The notes beneath the pieces were generated by a model that was not told the origin of the DNA, searched no databases, and saw only the letters and a list, made by a program, of their open reading frames with translations. Both the position numbers and the translations under genes were made by a program. From a virus, in the IMG/VR virus record IMGVR_UViG_3300025655_000337, positions 1 through 21,707 of that record: a DNA stretch of 21,707 bases; one strand, given 5' to 3'. Positions 16,701 to 21,200 of the stretch are shown piece after piece; the stretch's first letter is position 1; each line of letters opens with the position of its first letter.

Positions 16701-16716
16701 ACAATATAGTACATAA
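4747..16716 (+). CDS. gp7: giant modular baseplate wedge protein at the gp7 position, 3989 aa
   Basis: Large virion structural protein between gp6 and gp8, where T4 has the wedge-initiating gp7 (1032 aa). The identity as gp7 is from synteny and the N-terminal region (MTETRIKISSVLNNQLPQFV), which I recall at the start of cyanophage proteins in this slot. Beyond that it is mostly beta-rich modules in one uninterrupted frame. There are GxGY modules (residues 709-784, 1032-1152, 2055-2159, 3304-3389, 3717-3798) and H-xxx-TG modules starting at His 584, 815, 925, 1656, 1819 and 2955. A YHYH-like domain spans about 1190-1325 and a DSDYYQYFSY/HTAGFKKFG segment about 2389-2450. FINxV and IDxEI modules are scattered through it. 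The C terminus (YGEYSWGRISTP, PIVQRFNRLKFRQYST) looks conserved. No transmembrane segment was seen. There is no Shine-Dalgarno; ATG is 4 nt after the gp6 stop. Parts could act as fibre-like decorations, which is inference. Confidence 0.92.
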   Translation: MTETRIKISSVLNNQLPQFVREEFPLVSEFLSQYYISLENQGGTSDILQNIDQYVKVDSLTNLIELTTLTSEVTFFDSVINVSSTAGFPDSYGLLLIDSEIITYTSKTSTTFEGCVRGFSGITSYNELKFEESDSQQHISGSIVNNLSILFLKEFLVKVKKQITPGFETRELYSELNERIFIKQAIDFYSSKGTDNSFKILFGALYGERVEVIRPRDYLIQPSDAQYRITSDLVVEAILGNPEDLINTTLYQDPNDFLGRAQGTITKVERIRRGDKDYYVISLDSDYDKDILPIGTVYGKFALHPKTRTLIESAIGTSTLEVDSTVGFPVKNGTLLVELENGTSLNISYTSKTLNQFLGCSGIAQNIPENSEIKTDFYAYGYGKDSDEVRIRILGVLSELEIPEDTRFYSKGDNIKIKTLGVDLSDYKSNNWFFNVPVSYDVKSVELLDISDLSYRIVVYDNHTLKVGDLVTIISSSDDEKIANVTSYDNEKSFTIQLGPNQLELTEDFSYTVKKNLVKVLSENYPSLNQFTSNVQNVYVDGADSLYVASPSLPTYFNQPLKINDSSITFSGTFDGDILNIGKHGLYTGDSIVYKPSVGNTLGIGTGVYFIKKVSETEVKLSRSRSGIFTENFVSVNGTVINAKFELADFVFRNLSTQNLESQKLIRKISSPEIDGNTYQTEPGLTGIFINGVELLNYKSKDNVFYGPIEEIIPTSGGFDYDVINPPVLSIVDPIGFGANAYCSIKGELKRIDIIDPGFDYLEEPKIEIFGGNGFGASAKAKLVSFDHEVSFNSQISAGLVKINPINSIGFSTEHKFRDAEEVVYVTNGQSAVAGLATNSTYFVSVQDAFTVKLHKSFSDAVSGINTIQLISNGTGNHSFKSKDKKKKIGSITIENSGFNYENKLTVATSSGINTASDIINIKNHGYESGEVIVYNSTETNVGGLSSGAQYYVTKVSDDEFRLSNIGIGSLGITTSFYYDTKQYINLISAGSGNHKFNYPEIRVSVKGRIGVSTFSGQDFNAVVQPIFRGEIQSVFVESGGSNYGSEDIINFNRQPLFELNSGSGIQLKPIISNGQITDVLINSPGSGYNSPPNLEVIGDGAGALLTPIFSNGSLVQVKVIYGGGGYNQDNTAIIATPSGFGADFESAVKSWKINLVERAIQNSKIANDDGLLTTGLNNDYGLQYSHAYAPRPLRSLVQGTSFRNGKVVYTPDLAIQDKREIESSGHSPIIGWAYDGNPIYGPYGYSSATGGSVKSLTSGYEQRIILGRPSTSIYPQGFFVEDYDYVGNGDLDEHNGRFGITPEFPNGVYAYFTTINSGNVERTGLFENYKLPSFPYAIGNSYKSKPIDFNFENTSNQDFIDINDTGWRRNTTPYNLISDKTTYKYLLNPNKIKQQNSVVKNIFPGDLESITIVDGGEDYKVGDKLVFKNKGNFISSGKAKVSSLFGKAVTQISVATSSFDDVVLYPNESGSFVGFTTIPHYYVDNDLITFTGQFDYKKSSTINVNYNNLFLTSGIGSAIYTGLVTYFNVSGNLSYPNIRENDIYQIGNEEIKVLSIDPISSRIKVLRNQNGTVGLVTYGAGIGLTEKTKRFSINFGISTSYNYRIDREFYFEPKETVGLGTLSGVGIVSTIYFSNPGVGITQISIPTQSLYLPNHNLITGDSLIYSANGGTRVSVSTDGNSSFQLDDNLTVYVAKISNDLIGISTIKVGIGSTGTFVGMGSTASGILYFTSVGTGNTHSFRTNYKNSLVGSISKNVVTVSTGETHGLSLLDKVTIDVKTGIATTFIVKYDDYSRRMLINPRQFSSVDIENNRISINNHKYYTGQKILHTSNSPATGLVDHESYYVIVVDSDTIMLSSTYYGATKLNPEIIDITTSSTGTISAINPPITVERNHPIIFDLSDSSLSFFSNVGVATYSAFDLKIYKDSKFSEEFNSTSTLSIFEVSRSGRVGIDSTAKLTILVGDEIPNNLYYKLVPINLNLSPQVKKEIIKDSDVISGSQISLVKNRLNDTYSIVGIGSTTFKFNILDKPDYDSLSSVSSEIYYYTDSTKVKGAIKEISLTSRGRGYTSLPSISSVISESGSGAILIPETKSIGRVSSTEIQDIGFEYPTDYSLRPLAKYPTILVLEPLFKFDSVGISSFGKDYSTAPSLVVVNGNSGGVIEDVELTYTIGSKNVSINKNSSELTSTPRIIPINNSNGIRVKNIVFNNSTKNVVVTLGSSFSDPEEYPFAVGSKILIEGVSVGVASTGKGYNSSNYAYSLFTLTAIDPNIGGADGTLTFNLSSYLKDGETPGTFSSINSAGRVVPESYFPIFDIKLKKNIFYEGETVYTSNASAIVENWDEDNEYLKVSTINDFSINQKIEGRTSGSVGIIKKVIDLDSNYKIDSSSPSRKGWNRETGFLNNTFQRVQDSDYYQYFSYDLKSTVDLNTWINPVNTLNHTAGFKKFGNLISESIPSNSGISTDQNQGDFIGISDLSAFVDLNCVNDFDLASENTLNIDGSILSNEIIFNSAIIQDYIESIGNRVLTIDDISSEFNSNPRATQFSIVDNFVLNDYRSKKYIIFARDKRFVNETQLSLVTFLHDNSTGFLNQYGVRSFNDLGFFDFSVFGTEGSLLFYPTKAKRNDYHLGLFSFSLSDLNVGIGSTNLVNLGDSVSVGVSTTNIASGSLGSIEIVGISSTYRSGKVLVQIGATDSSYYQYDEISYIYDGSEVRFQDYGQLSTDTFESTSTIGIGTYDAYLSGSNIRIDLIIDEPTSVEYIINTFVVSLGNTTTSGIGTQILSGSSINSSSVSIASSSSPTSVVIGSYLNDSHNSSYSVISIEDISNSQYQLSEFLTVTNNLNSYDTEFGVLQTENQLGIITSGISGSYTNIYFTPNENIEVDVKLFKVDVGLNEVNEQIDLTDAAINYDYGIYTGTDNDVRKHFNLNYRTLPIFQRYFDASDESVINVDTNVIRIPYHTYVTGEEIAYSYPGVGTTQAIGIATTSISGIGLTDKLPSTLYVVKINDIDIQVSASSSEALKTTPDVLDITSVGIGSSHIFTAKNQNNKAIITLDNAIQSPVVSTSTTTTAIQDISFFDFEIYLSSADLISGGDLLKIDDEIMKVYSVGVGSTNVISVIRPWLGTVPASHTSSSLVTKVLGDYNIVGSTIHFTEAPFGKIPFINPSNRPDEVDYIGISTGSSFSGRVFLRSGIPDTLEESYTRNYIFDDISDQFNAYADSFILKNNGNDVSGISTNNAIVLINGVFQPSVSVGVTGVYDLTENAGITSITFIGEGLPSEYDVNTTSLPRGGVILSIASTSGFGYQPLVSAGGTAVVSSAGTIQSISIGNSGSGYRDGIQNIVNVGVKTENLVNSSIEFIGTASVLNGSVVSIAITNPGIGYTTSNPPIVVFDSPLSYSNIPLVYSSESSAGFGTGATIDIVVGQGSSVTSFELKNLGYAYKKGEILTVSIGGTTGIQTTSLPGFSEFQVTIDTVQSDQFAAWTVGSLQVIDPLDSLFDGERTVFPILIEGNQTTIRSKMGSIIDQRALEASLLIFINDVLQVPGEGYAFKGGSTIRFTEAPKVGDTSKIVFYRGTVDIDTLFVDILETIKIGDKVTLNSDDSKLVQNDRLVNDIISSDTLETNLYPGPAVTQNENLLRPLIWCRQTEDLFVDGQFVGKDRVIYEPYIQPNSNIIQNFGIGSTEIFVESVKTFFDSDREYEKDGTTEKPQNKILIISQDTLVSASATAVVSTSGTITSVLISDGGVGYSTSPTISIGDPIGIGITGRAQASSIIVDGIVTSIEITSPGFGYTTSNPPEILIEHPSAKYEVINNISYTGDFGIISGIKTTSVGVASTGIVFDFYIPENSPIRDGETVSVGIATTGISGIETGYYFAINKSNVGNGLTSLNSSGGTVGVGTTFIDNIYQVASVSIAQTAVAGVGITYVAQVTVSVSDFNGLSGLGFSGFYGEYSWGRISTPIRKDEEDFESYANIGGMSTSPIVQRFNRLKFRQYST
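4999..5118 (+). repeat. IDxEI/RG module, copy 1 (within gp7)
   Basis: Encodes LLLIDSEIITYTS followed by FEGCVRGFSG. The same plan (hydrophobic strand, acidic D/E-EI turn, Y-S, then R-G or P-W-L-G) recurs near 5743-5850 (LLVELENGTSLNISYTSK, FLGCSG), near 9380-9470 (NEEIKVLSI, VLRNQNGTVG) and at 14005-14148. The copies are diverged, so this is a protein-level repeat rather than a DNA repeat. Confidence 0.55.
6484..6660 (+). repeat. H-xxx-TG module, copy 1 (within gp7)
   Basis: HGLYTGDSIVYK opens the module at His584, then VYFIKKVSETEVKLSRS. It matches the scheme His-x3-(T/S)G-(D/E)-x-(I/V)-x-Y, a linker, Y-(Y/F)-V-x-K-V-S, a strand, and short serine-rich sequence. The closing GNHSF element seen in other copies is missing or unrecognisable here. 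Confidence 0.55.
6871..7098 (+). repeat. GxGY-type tandem module, array 1 (within gp7)
   Basis: Two units: IIPTSGGFDYDVINPPVLSI then FGANAYCSIKGELKRIDII, and DPGFDYLEEPKIEIFGGNGF then GASAKAKLV. Each unit is a G-(G/S)-x-x-Y turn, a Pro-centred strand (PPxVxI), a G-x-GA element and a return strand. The repeats are diverged at the DNA level. Confidence 0.65.
7171..7395 (+). repeat. H-xxx-TG module, copy 2 (within gp7)
   Basis: HKFRDAEEVVYVTNG opens at His815, then STYFVSVQDAFTVKLHKS, and SNGTGNHSFKS closes it around His878. It is one of three copies with a clear GxGNHxF ending (copies 2, 3 and 4), so it defines the full module length of about 70 residues. Confidence 0.65.
7501..7745 (+). repeat. 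H-xxx-TG module, copy 3 (within gp7)
   Basis: HGYESGEVIVYNSTE opens at His925, then AQYYVTKVSDDEFRLSN, and SAGSGNHKFNY closes at His995. It lies less than 50 codons after copy 2, so copies 2 and 3 are near-tandem. Confidence 0.65.
7840..8202 (+). repeat. GxGY-type tandem module, array 2 (within gp7)
   Basis: Three consecutive units over residues 1032-1152: SVFVESGGSNYGSED, then VLINSPGSGYNSPPNLEVIG with DGAGALLTPIF, then VKVIYGGGGYNQDNTAII with SGFGADFESAV. It lies directly before the YHYH-like domain and is the longest run of these units in the protein. Confidence 0.7.
8280..8715 (+). other. YHYH-like domain inside the gp7-position protein
   Basis: Residues about 1190-1325 include GHSPIIGWAYDGNPIYGPYG (His1227 at nt 8425) and DLDEHNGRFGITPEFPNGVY followed by AYFTT. 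These match the hallmark blocks of YHYH-domain proteins (PF14240): S-P-x-x-G-W-A-x-D-G-x-P-I-Y-G, and D-x-x-N/H-G-R-x-x-x-T-P-E-x-P-x-G. YHYH domains are known from secreted and surface bacterial proteins; the function is unknown. Here the domain is flanked by GxGY modules. Confidence 0.8.
9700..9975 (+). repeat. H-xxx-TG module, copy 4 (within gp7)
   Basis: HNLITGDSLIYSANGG opens at His1656, then LTVYVAKISNDLIGIST, with an inserted KVGIGSTGTFVGMGSTAS stretch, and SVGTGNTHSFRTN closes at His1739. A partial extra copy follows at His1766 (THGLSLLDKVTIDV, nt 10042). Confidence 0.65.
10189..10395 (+). repeat. H-xxx-TG module, copy 5 (within gp7)
   Basis: HKYYTGQKILHTSNSPATG opens at His1819, then ESYYVIVVDSDTIMLSS, then IIDITTSSTGTISAI where the closing GNHSF is degenerate. 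Confidence 0.6.
10909..11223 (+). repeat. GxGY-type tandem module, array 3 (within gp7)
   Basis: Residues 2055-2159: ISLTSRGRGYTSLPSISSV with SGSGAILIPE, then STEIQDIGFEYPTDYSLRP and VGISSFGKDYSTAPSLVVVN with GNSGG. Three diverged GxxY turns, each followed by a Pro-containing strand. Confidence 0.6.
11911..12096 (+). other. DSDYYQYFSY ... HTAGFKKFG segment inside gp7
   Basis: Residues about 2389-2450 carry GWNRETGFLNN, RVQDSDYYQYFSYDLKS and a following NHTAGFKKFGN. I recall this combination (D-x-x-Y-Y-Q-x-F-S-Y ... H-x-A-G-F-x-x-F-G) as a recurring block in large tail and baseplate proteins of T4-like marine phages. It is preceded by GRTSGSVGIIKKV, similar in plan to EGRDSGATAIITR in the downstream DUF4815-type protein. 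The role is unknown. Confidence 0.5.
13597..13860 (+). repeat. H-xxx-TG module, copy 6 (within gp7)
   Basis: HTYVTGEEIAYSYPGVG opens at His2955, then TLYVVKINDIDIQVSAS, and ITSVGIGSSHIFTAK closes at His3034. It is separated by more than 1100 residues from copy 5. Confidence 0.65.
14005..14148 (+). repeat. IDxEI/RG module, copy 4 (within gp7)
   Basis: GGDLLKIDDEIMKVYSVGVG followed by VISVIRPWLGTVPASH and SLVTKV. It has the same plan as the copy near 4999, here with a fuller ending (PWLGTxxxxH) typical of this module in phage structural proteins. Confidence 0.55.
14656..14913 (+). repeat. duplicated GxGY double module, copy A (within gp7)
   Basis: Residues 3304-3389. Starts GGTAVVSSAGTIQSISIGNS, has GSGY, then VLNGSVVSIAITNPGIGYTT and SNPPIVVFDSP. 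It pairs block by block with the copy at 15895-16140 (TAVVS-x-x-GTI, S-x-x-I, GY, V-x-SI-x-IT-x-PG-x-GYTTSNPP), pointing to an internal duplication. Confidence 0.75.
15328..15465 (+). other. FINxVxQxPGxGY module (within gp7)
   Basis: Encodes LLIFINDVLQVPGEGYAFKG, then STIRFTEAPKVGDTSKIVF and YRGT. This block is common in large marine myovirus tail proteins. A related but diverged block lies at about 14449-14520 (IVLINGVFQPSVSVG) and a shorter one near 6805 (GIFINGVELLNYKS). Confidence 0.6.
15895..16140 (+). repeat. duplicated GxGY double module, copy B (within gp7)
   Basis: Residues 3717-3798. Starts ASATAVVSTSGTITSVLISD, has GGVGYSTSPTISIGDP, then GIVTSIEITSPGFGYTT and SNPPEILIEHP. It is the partner of the copy at 14656-14913. 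GYTTSNPP is identical in both, and the DNA shares an uninterrupted ACATCAAATCCACC within the surrounding near-match. Confidence 0.75.
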
Positions 16717-16719
16717 ATA
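16712..16719 (+). promoter_or_regulatory. candidate T4-type late promoter before gp8
   Basis: CATAAATA fits the NATAAATA late-promoter core and lies 16 nt before the gp8 ATG (16736). A start about 12 nt downstream would leave a leader of only a few nucleotides. It overlaps the TAA of the giant gene, the same arrangement as at 2404-2411. Confidence 0.5.
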
Positions 16720-16735
16720 GATAAAAAACGTTAAA

Positions 16736-18286
16736 ATGTCTGCAATAATAACTGACCAATTAAGAATTTTGAATGCTAAGAATTTTGTTTCTGCAGCAAC
16801 TTCTTCTGCCAATTCTTATTATTCTTTTGTTGGTTTACCTAATGCAACAGATTATGATATAAACTGGGATTTTAATCCACCATCTCCTAGAGATAGTTTT
16901 GAGCAAGAGAATGATTATTGGGATACTATGATTGCTTTAAAGAAAATTAAAGCAAGTGACGTGAATCAAGTTATTAGAAAAATTACTTGGTCATCTGGGA
17001 CGACATATGACATGTATCGTCATGATATTAGTAGAACAAATACATCCAATCCTTCAGGCGCAACAAGTTTATATTCTTCAAATTATTACGTAATTAATAG
17101 TGATTTTAGAGTTTATATTTGCTTACAAAATGGAACTGACCCAGAAAATCCCGGAGGAAGACCTTCATTAGATGAGCCAACCTTTACAGATTTGGAACCA
17201 AAGGCTGCGGGGGATAGTGGTGACGGTTATATTTGGAAATATTTGTATACAATTAAGCCAAGTGAGATTATAAAGTTTGATACTATTAACTTTATGCCAG
17301 TCCCAAAAAATTGGGAAACATCAAGTGAATTCGCAGCGATTCGTAATAATGCAGCATTTCCAAACAATCAACTTAAAATTATTACAATAACTAACAGAGG
17401 TGTTGGTTTAGGCACAGCAAATAGAACTTATACCAACGTTCCCATTAAAGGAGATGGTACAGGTGCTAGAGCAACTATAGTCATTAATAACGATTCTAAG
17501 GTAGAATCAATAAATGTTTCAATTGGTGGTTCTGGTTATACTTATGGAACTGTTGATTTGGAAGGGGGAAATGTTCCAACTGGAGAAGTAACTCCAACTT
17601 TTGATGTAATTATTCCACCAAAGGGAGGACATGGGGCAGATATTTACAGAGAACTTGGTGCCTATAATGTTCTTGTTTTTTCAAGGATAGAAAACGACAC
17701 AGAAAATCCAGATTTTATTACCGGAAATAAAATTGCAAGAGTTGGTCTTGTAGAAAATCCACAAGCACATGATTCGACATCATTACTAGATTTGGATAAA
17801 GCTAGCGCAGTCTATGCCCTCAAGTTAACTGGTCTTGGTTTTGATACTGCAACTTTTGCCGCAAATTCTTTTATAACCCAAACTATAAGCACTGGAAGCA
17901 CTGCCGTTGGTAGAGTTGTATCTTATGACCAAAATACTGGCGTTTTAAAATATTGGCAAGATAAATCTTTTGTTGGATTTAATACGGATGGTTCTCAAAA
18001 TTCAAACCCAGAATATGGACTTAATTTAAACAGATTTACTGCTCAAGTTGGAACTGGAGGAACTACCTTTATTGGTGATACTGGTCTTTCTATTGATACA
18101 GAATTTACGGGTATAACTACCACACTAAATAATAGAACATATAATCTTGGACAACCTTTTATCGGCGGCGTATCAAATCCAGAAGTTAAAAAATACTCTG
18201 GCAATATCATTTATGTCGATAATAGACCTTCGATTACTAGATCTCAAAACCAAAAAGAAGATATCAAAGTTATTTTGCAATTCTAA
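16736..18286 (+). CDS. gp8: gp8-like baseplate wedge subunit, 516 aa
   Basis: Baseplate wedge protein; in T4, a gp8 dimer binds gp7 and gp10 in each wedge. The N-terminal part has a helix (TDQLRILNAKNFVSAA), FNPPSPRDSF and YWDTMIALKKIKASDV. Then come TYDMYRHDISRTN and VYICLQN, and the conserved GDGYIWKYLYTI block at residues 162-173. This block and the C-terminal NIIYVDNRPSITR followed by QKEDIKVILQF match T4 gp8 (GDGYVWEYLFEI; IYMENRPPI). At 516 aa it is much longer than T4 gp8 (334 aa). The extra length lies between those two anchors and includes a GxGY module pair at residues 213-278 like those of the giant neighbour. The start has no clear Shine-Dalgarno; ATG is 19 nt after the previous stop. 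The next gene begins 6 nt after its stop. Confidence 0.93.
   Translation: MSAIITDQLRILNAKNFVSAATSSANSYYSFVGLPNATDYDINWDFNPPSPRDSFEQENDYWDTMIALKKIKASDVNQVIRKITWSSGTTYDMYRHDISRTNTSNPSGATSLYSSNYYVINSDFRVYICLQNGTDPENPGGRPSLDEPTFTDLEPKAAGDSGDGYIWKYLYTIKPSEIIKFDTINFMPVPKNWETSSEFAAIRNNAAFPNNQLKIITITNRGVGLGTANRTYTNVPIKGDGTGARATIVINNDSKVESINVSIGGSGYTYGTVDLEGGNVPTGEVTPTFDVIIPPKGGHGADIYRELGAYNVLVFSRIENDTENPDFITGNKIARVGLVENPQAHDSTSLLDLDKASAVYALKLTGLGFDTATFAANSFITQTISTGSTAVGRVVSYDQNTGVLKYWQDKSFVGFNTDGSQNSNPEYGLNLNRFTAQVGTGGTTFIGDTGLSIDTEFTGITTTLNNRTYNLGQPFIGGVSNPEVKKYSGNIIYVDNRPSITRSQNQKEDIKVILQF
17372..17569 (+). repeat. GxGY module pair inserted in gp8
   Basis: Residues 213-278: IITITNRGVGLGTANRTYTN followed by GDGTGARATIVIN, then VESINVSIGGSGYTYGTVDL and EGG. 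It has the same plan as the GxGY arrays of the adjacent giant protein, at a place where T4 gp8 has no counterpart that I can align. Confidence 0.65.
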
Positions 18287-18292
18287 AGAATT

Positions 18293-21200
18293 ATGCCACA
18301 GGAAACTAATCTCAACGTCTCTCCATATTTTGACGATTTTGATATTGATAAGGACTATTATAAAGTCTTATTTAAACCAGGTTATCCAGTACAAGCAAGG
18401 GAACTGACAACTTTACAGTCAATTCTACAAAATCAGGTTGAGCAATACGGAAAGCATATTTTTAAAGAAGGTTCGGTAGTAATTCCCGGACAATTAAGAT
18501 ACGAAAACCCACTTTATGCCGTAGAAATTGAAGAGTCTTTTAATGGAACTCCAATTTCTTTATACTTTGATCAATTTTTAGGCAAAAAATTAAGAGGTTC
18601 TTCCAGTGGTGTTACTGCAGAAGTTGTATATCTTTTAAAGAATACAGATTCTGAAAGAGGAAATTATACGCTATATTTAAAGTATCTTCAAAGTGGTGGT
18701 GATGATTTTTCAAATAGAATTTTTCAAAGTGGAGAAACACTAACATTAGAAAATCCACTAACATACGGAAATTTCACTATTCAAGTTGGGCAAGGAGTTT
18801 GCAATACAATTTCAACCAATGCAACTTCTGAGGGTTCTGGTGTATCTGTAGCGGAAGGTATTTATTTTGTTAGAGGTGTATTTGCCAGAGTATCTGCACA
18901 AACTATTATTTTAAGTCAATATTCTATTTCTCCTTCATATAAAGTTGGTTTTGATATTATTGAACAAGTAATCACTGCAGATGAGGATGAAAGTTTATTT
19001 GATAATGCCCAAGGATTTTCAAATTATTCTGCTCCAGGTGCAGATAGATTCAAAATAACTTTAGAGCTCTCAAAAAGAAGTATAGATGATTTAGATACAA
19101 ATAATTTTGTAGAAATACTGAGAGTTCAAAATGGAGTACCTCAGTTTTTTGATAAGAATGCACAATATAATCTAATTAGAGATGAACTAGCTAGAAGAAC
19201 TTTTGACGAGTCTGGTAACTATTTTGTAAGGCCCTTTTCACTTTTTGTAAGAGATAGTTTAAACGATAGAGTTTTGAGTGAGGGTATTTACTTCAAAAAT
19301 CAGAGAACAGTTGAGGGAAATAATCCATCAGAAGATTTGATGGTCTATCAAATTGGTCCAGGTAAGGCTTATGTAAATGGTTATGATGTTGAAACTATTG
19401 CACCAAGACTTTTAGACGTTCCCAAACCAAGAACCACTCAGACAACAGGTACTGAAGTTATTCCATTTAATGCTGGTTCCTTGTTTGTAGTTAATAATGC
19501 ATATGGTTTCCCTTCAATTGGACTTGGAACAAATACAACAGTGAGTTTAATGGACTCTCGTATTGGGGAGTCTCCTAGCGTTGCCGCAGGAACTACAATT
19601 GGTCTTGCTAGAATATATGATTGTGTTCCGGAATCCAGTTATGTTGATGGCACTAGTAGATTTAATTTGAGATTATTTGATATTAGAACATATACCAAGA
19701 TAGGACTTACATCCCCATTTGGTGGAACAGGACTTTCTACTCCTTGTTTTATTGAGGGTAAAAAGAGTAGAGCGACTGGTTATCTCAAAGAATCAATATC
19801 TGCATCTGGTACTGAATTGACTCTATATGAAACAACTGGCAATTTCCTAGAAAATGAACAAATTGTAGTAAATGGTATTGATAACGGAAGACTAATTCAA
19901 TCTGTAACTGATTATTCAATTTCTGATATAAAATCAATCTATTCTCAGGTCGGAATCAACACATTTAATGCAGATTTGGTTCTCTCCCGTGGTTCTTATA
20001 TTGCAAAACCCGGAACTACATTCAGAGTTAATAATGGAGTAGTGTCTGCGGGTTTGAATAACGTATTTACCAAACTTGTAAAAGTTGGTGATATAGTATC
20101 ATATGCAAGTACAACTTTTACTGGCGATCCAATTTATAATAAAGTTACTTCGATTGGTGCCGGTGGAACATCATTTACTGTTGCAGGAATTACTACTGTC
20201 ACCGATATTTGTGAGGGTGCTTTACCTGCAGGGTCTTTTGACACCACAAATATTATTAAAGTGTCACCATCTGTTGATTCTACAAATTCATCTCTTTTAA
20301 CACTCTTAAACATAGACAATGTATCTTCGGTCAATTTTGAAGGAAATGAAGTTATTCAGAGACGCTCATATAATGTTGCATCTTTTTCAGGCAGCTCAAT
20401 ATCAGTTACAATTGATCCTTCAGATGCTGATATTTTCTTCGATTCCTTTGATGAGGATAGATTTTTAATCACCTATTCTGATGGGGATATTGAACCACTA
20501 AGATCTGATCAATATAATATTAGTCTTGATGGGAAAACTGTCACATTTAATGGACTAATAAAGACGAGTGGGACTGATGCAATTGTTATTGCGACAGTTA
20601 GAAATATTAGACCAAGTTCAAAATCTAAAAAATTCAATAAAGTTTCTTCATTAGTAGTTTCAAATTCAAGTCTTGTAAATTCTGGAATCGGAACTACAAC
20701 TTTGAATGACGGACTCACTTATAGCAATGTTTATGGCACAAGAGTTCAGGATAAAATTATTAGCTTAAATGTACCTGACGTAGTTAGGGTTCTTGCTGTG
20801 TATGAGTCTAATAGTATAGGAGAACCTGCATTACCAACTTTATTAATTTCTGGCAATCCAAATAATAATCAAAATTTTGTTGTTGGTGAATATATTGAAG
20901 GTAGGGATTCTGGTGCAACTGCGATTATAACCAGAAAAATAGATACAAATAAGTTAGAATACGTATATCTTAACACCATTCAATTCTCTGTGGGAGAAGT
21001 CGTTGTAGGAAGTGAATCTACTGAGGAAGCAATTATCTCTTCTAAAGTTTTGGGTGATAAGAACATCACGAAGAATTTCCTACTTGATGATGGGCAAAGA
21101 GATACTTTCTATGATTACTCTAGAATTATTAGGAAAAGCAATCTACAAGAACCAAATAAAAAATTAAAAATTATATTCCAAAATTATACAATAGATTCTT

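Noticed and set aside
18147-18407. 86-aa + strand open frame spanning the gp8/DUF4815 junction
   Set aside because: It is out of frame with both well-supported genes it overlaps, and its product looks like a frame-shifted translation rich in Leu, Ile and Lys.
20103-20334. Short frames on both strands inside the last gene
   Set aside because: The continuous frame from 18293 to the window end explains this region; these are shadows of it.
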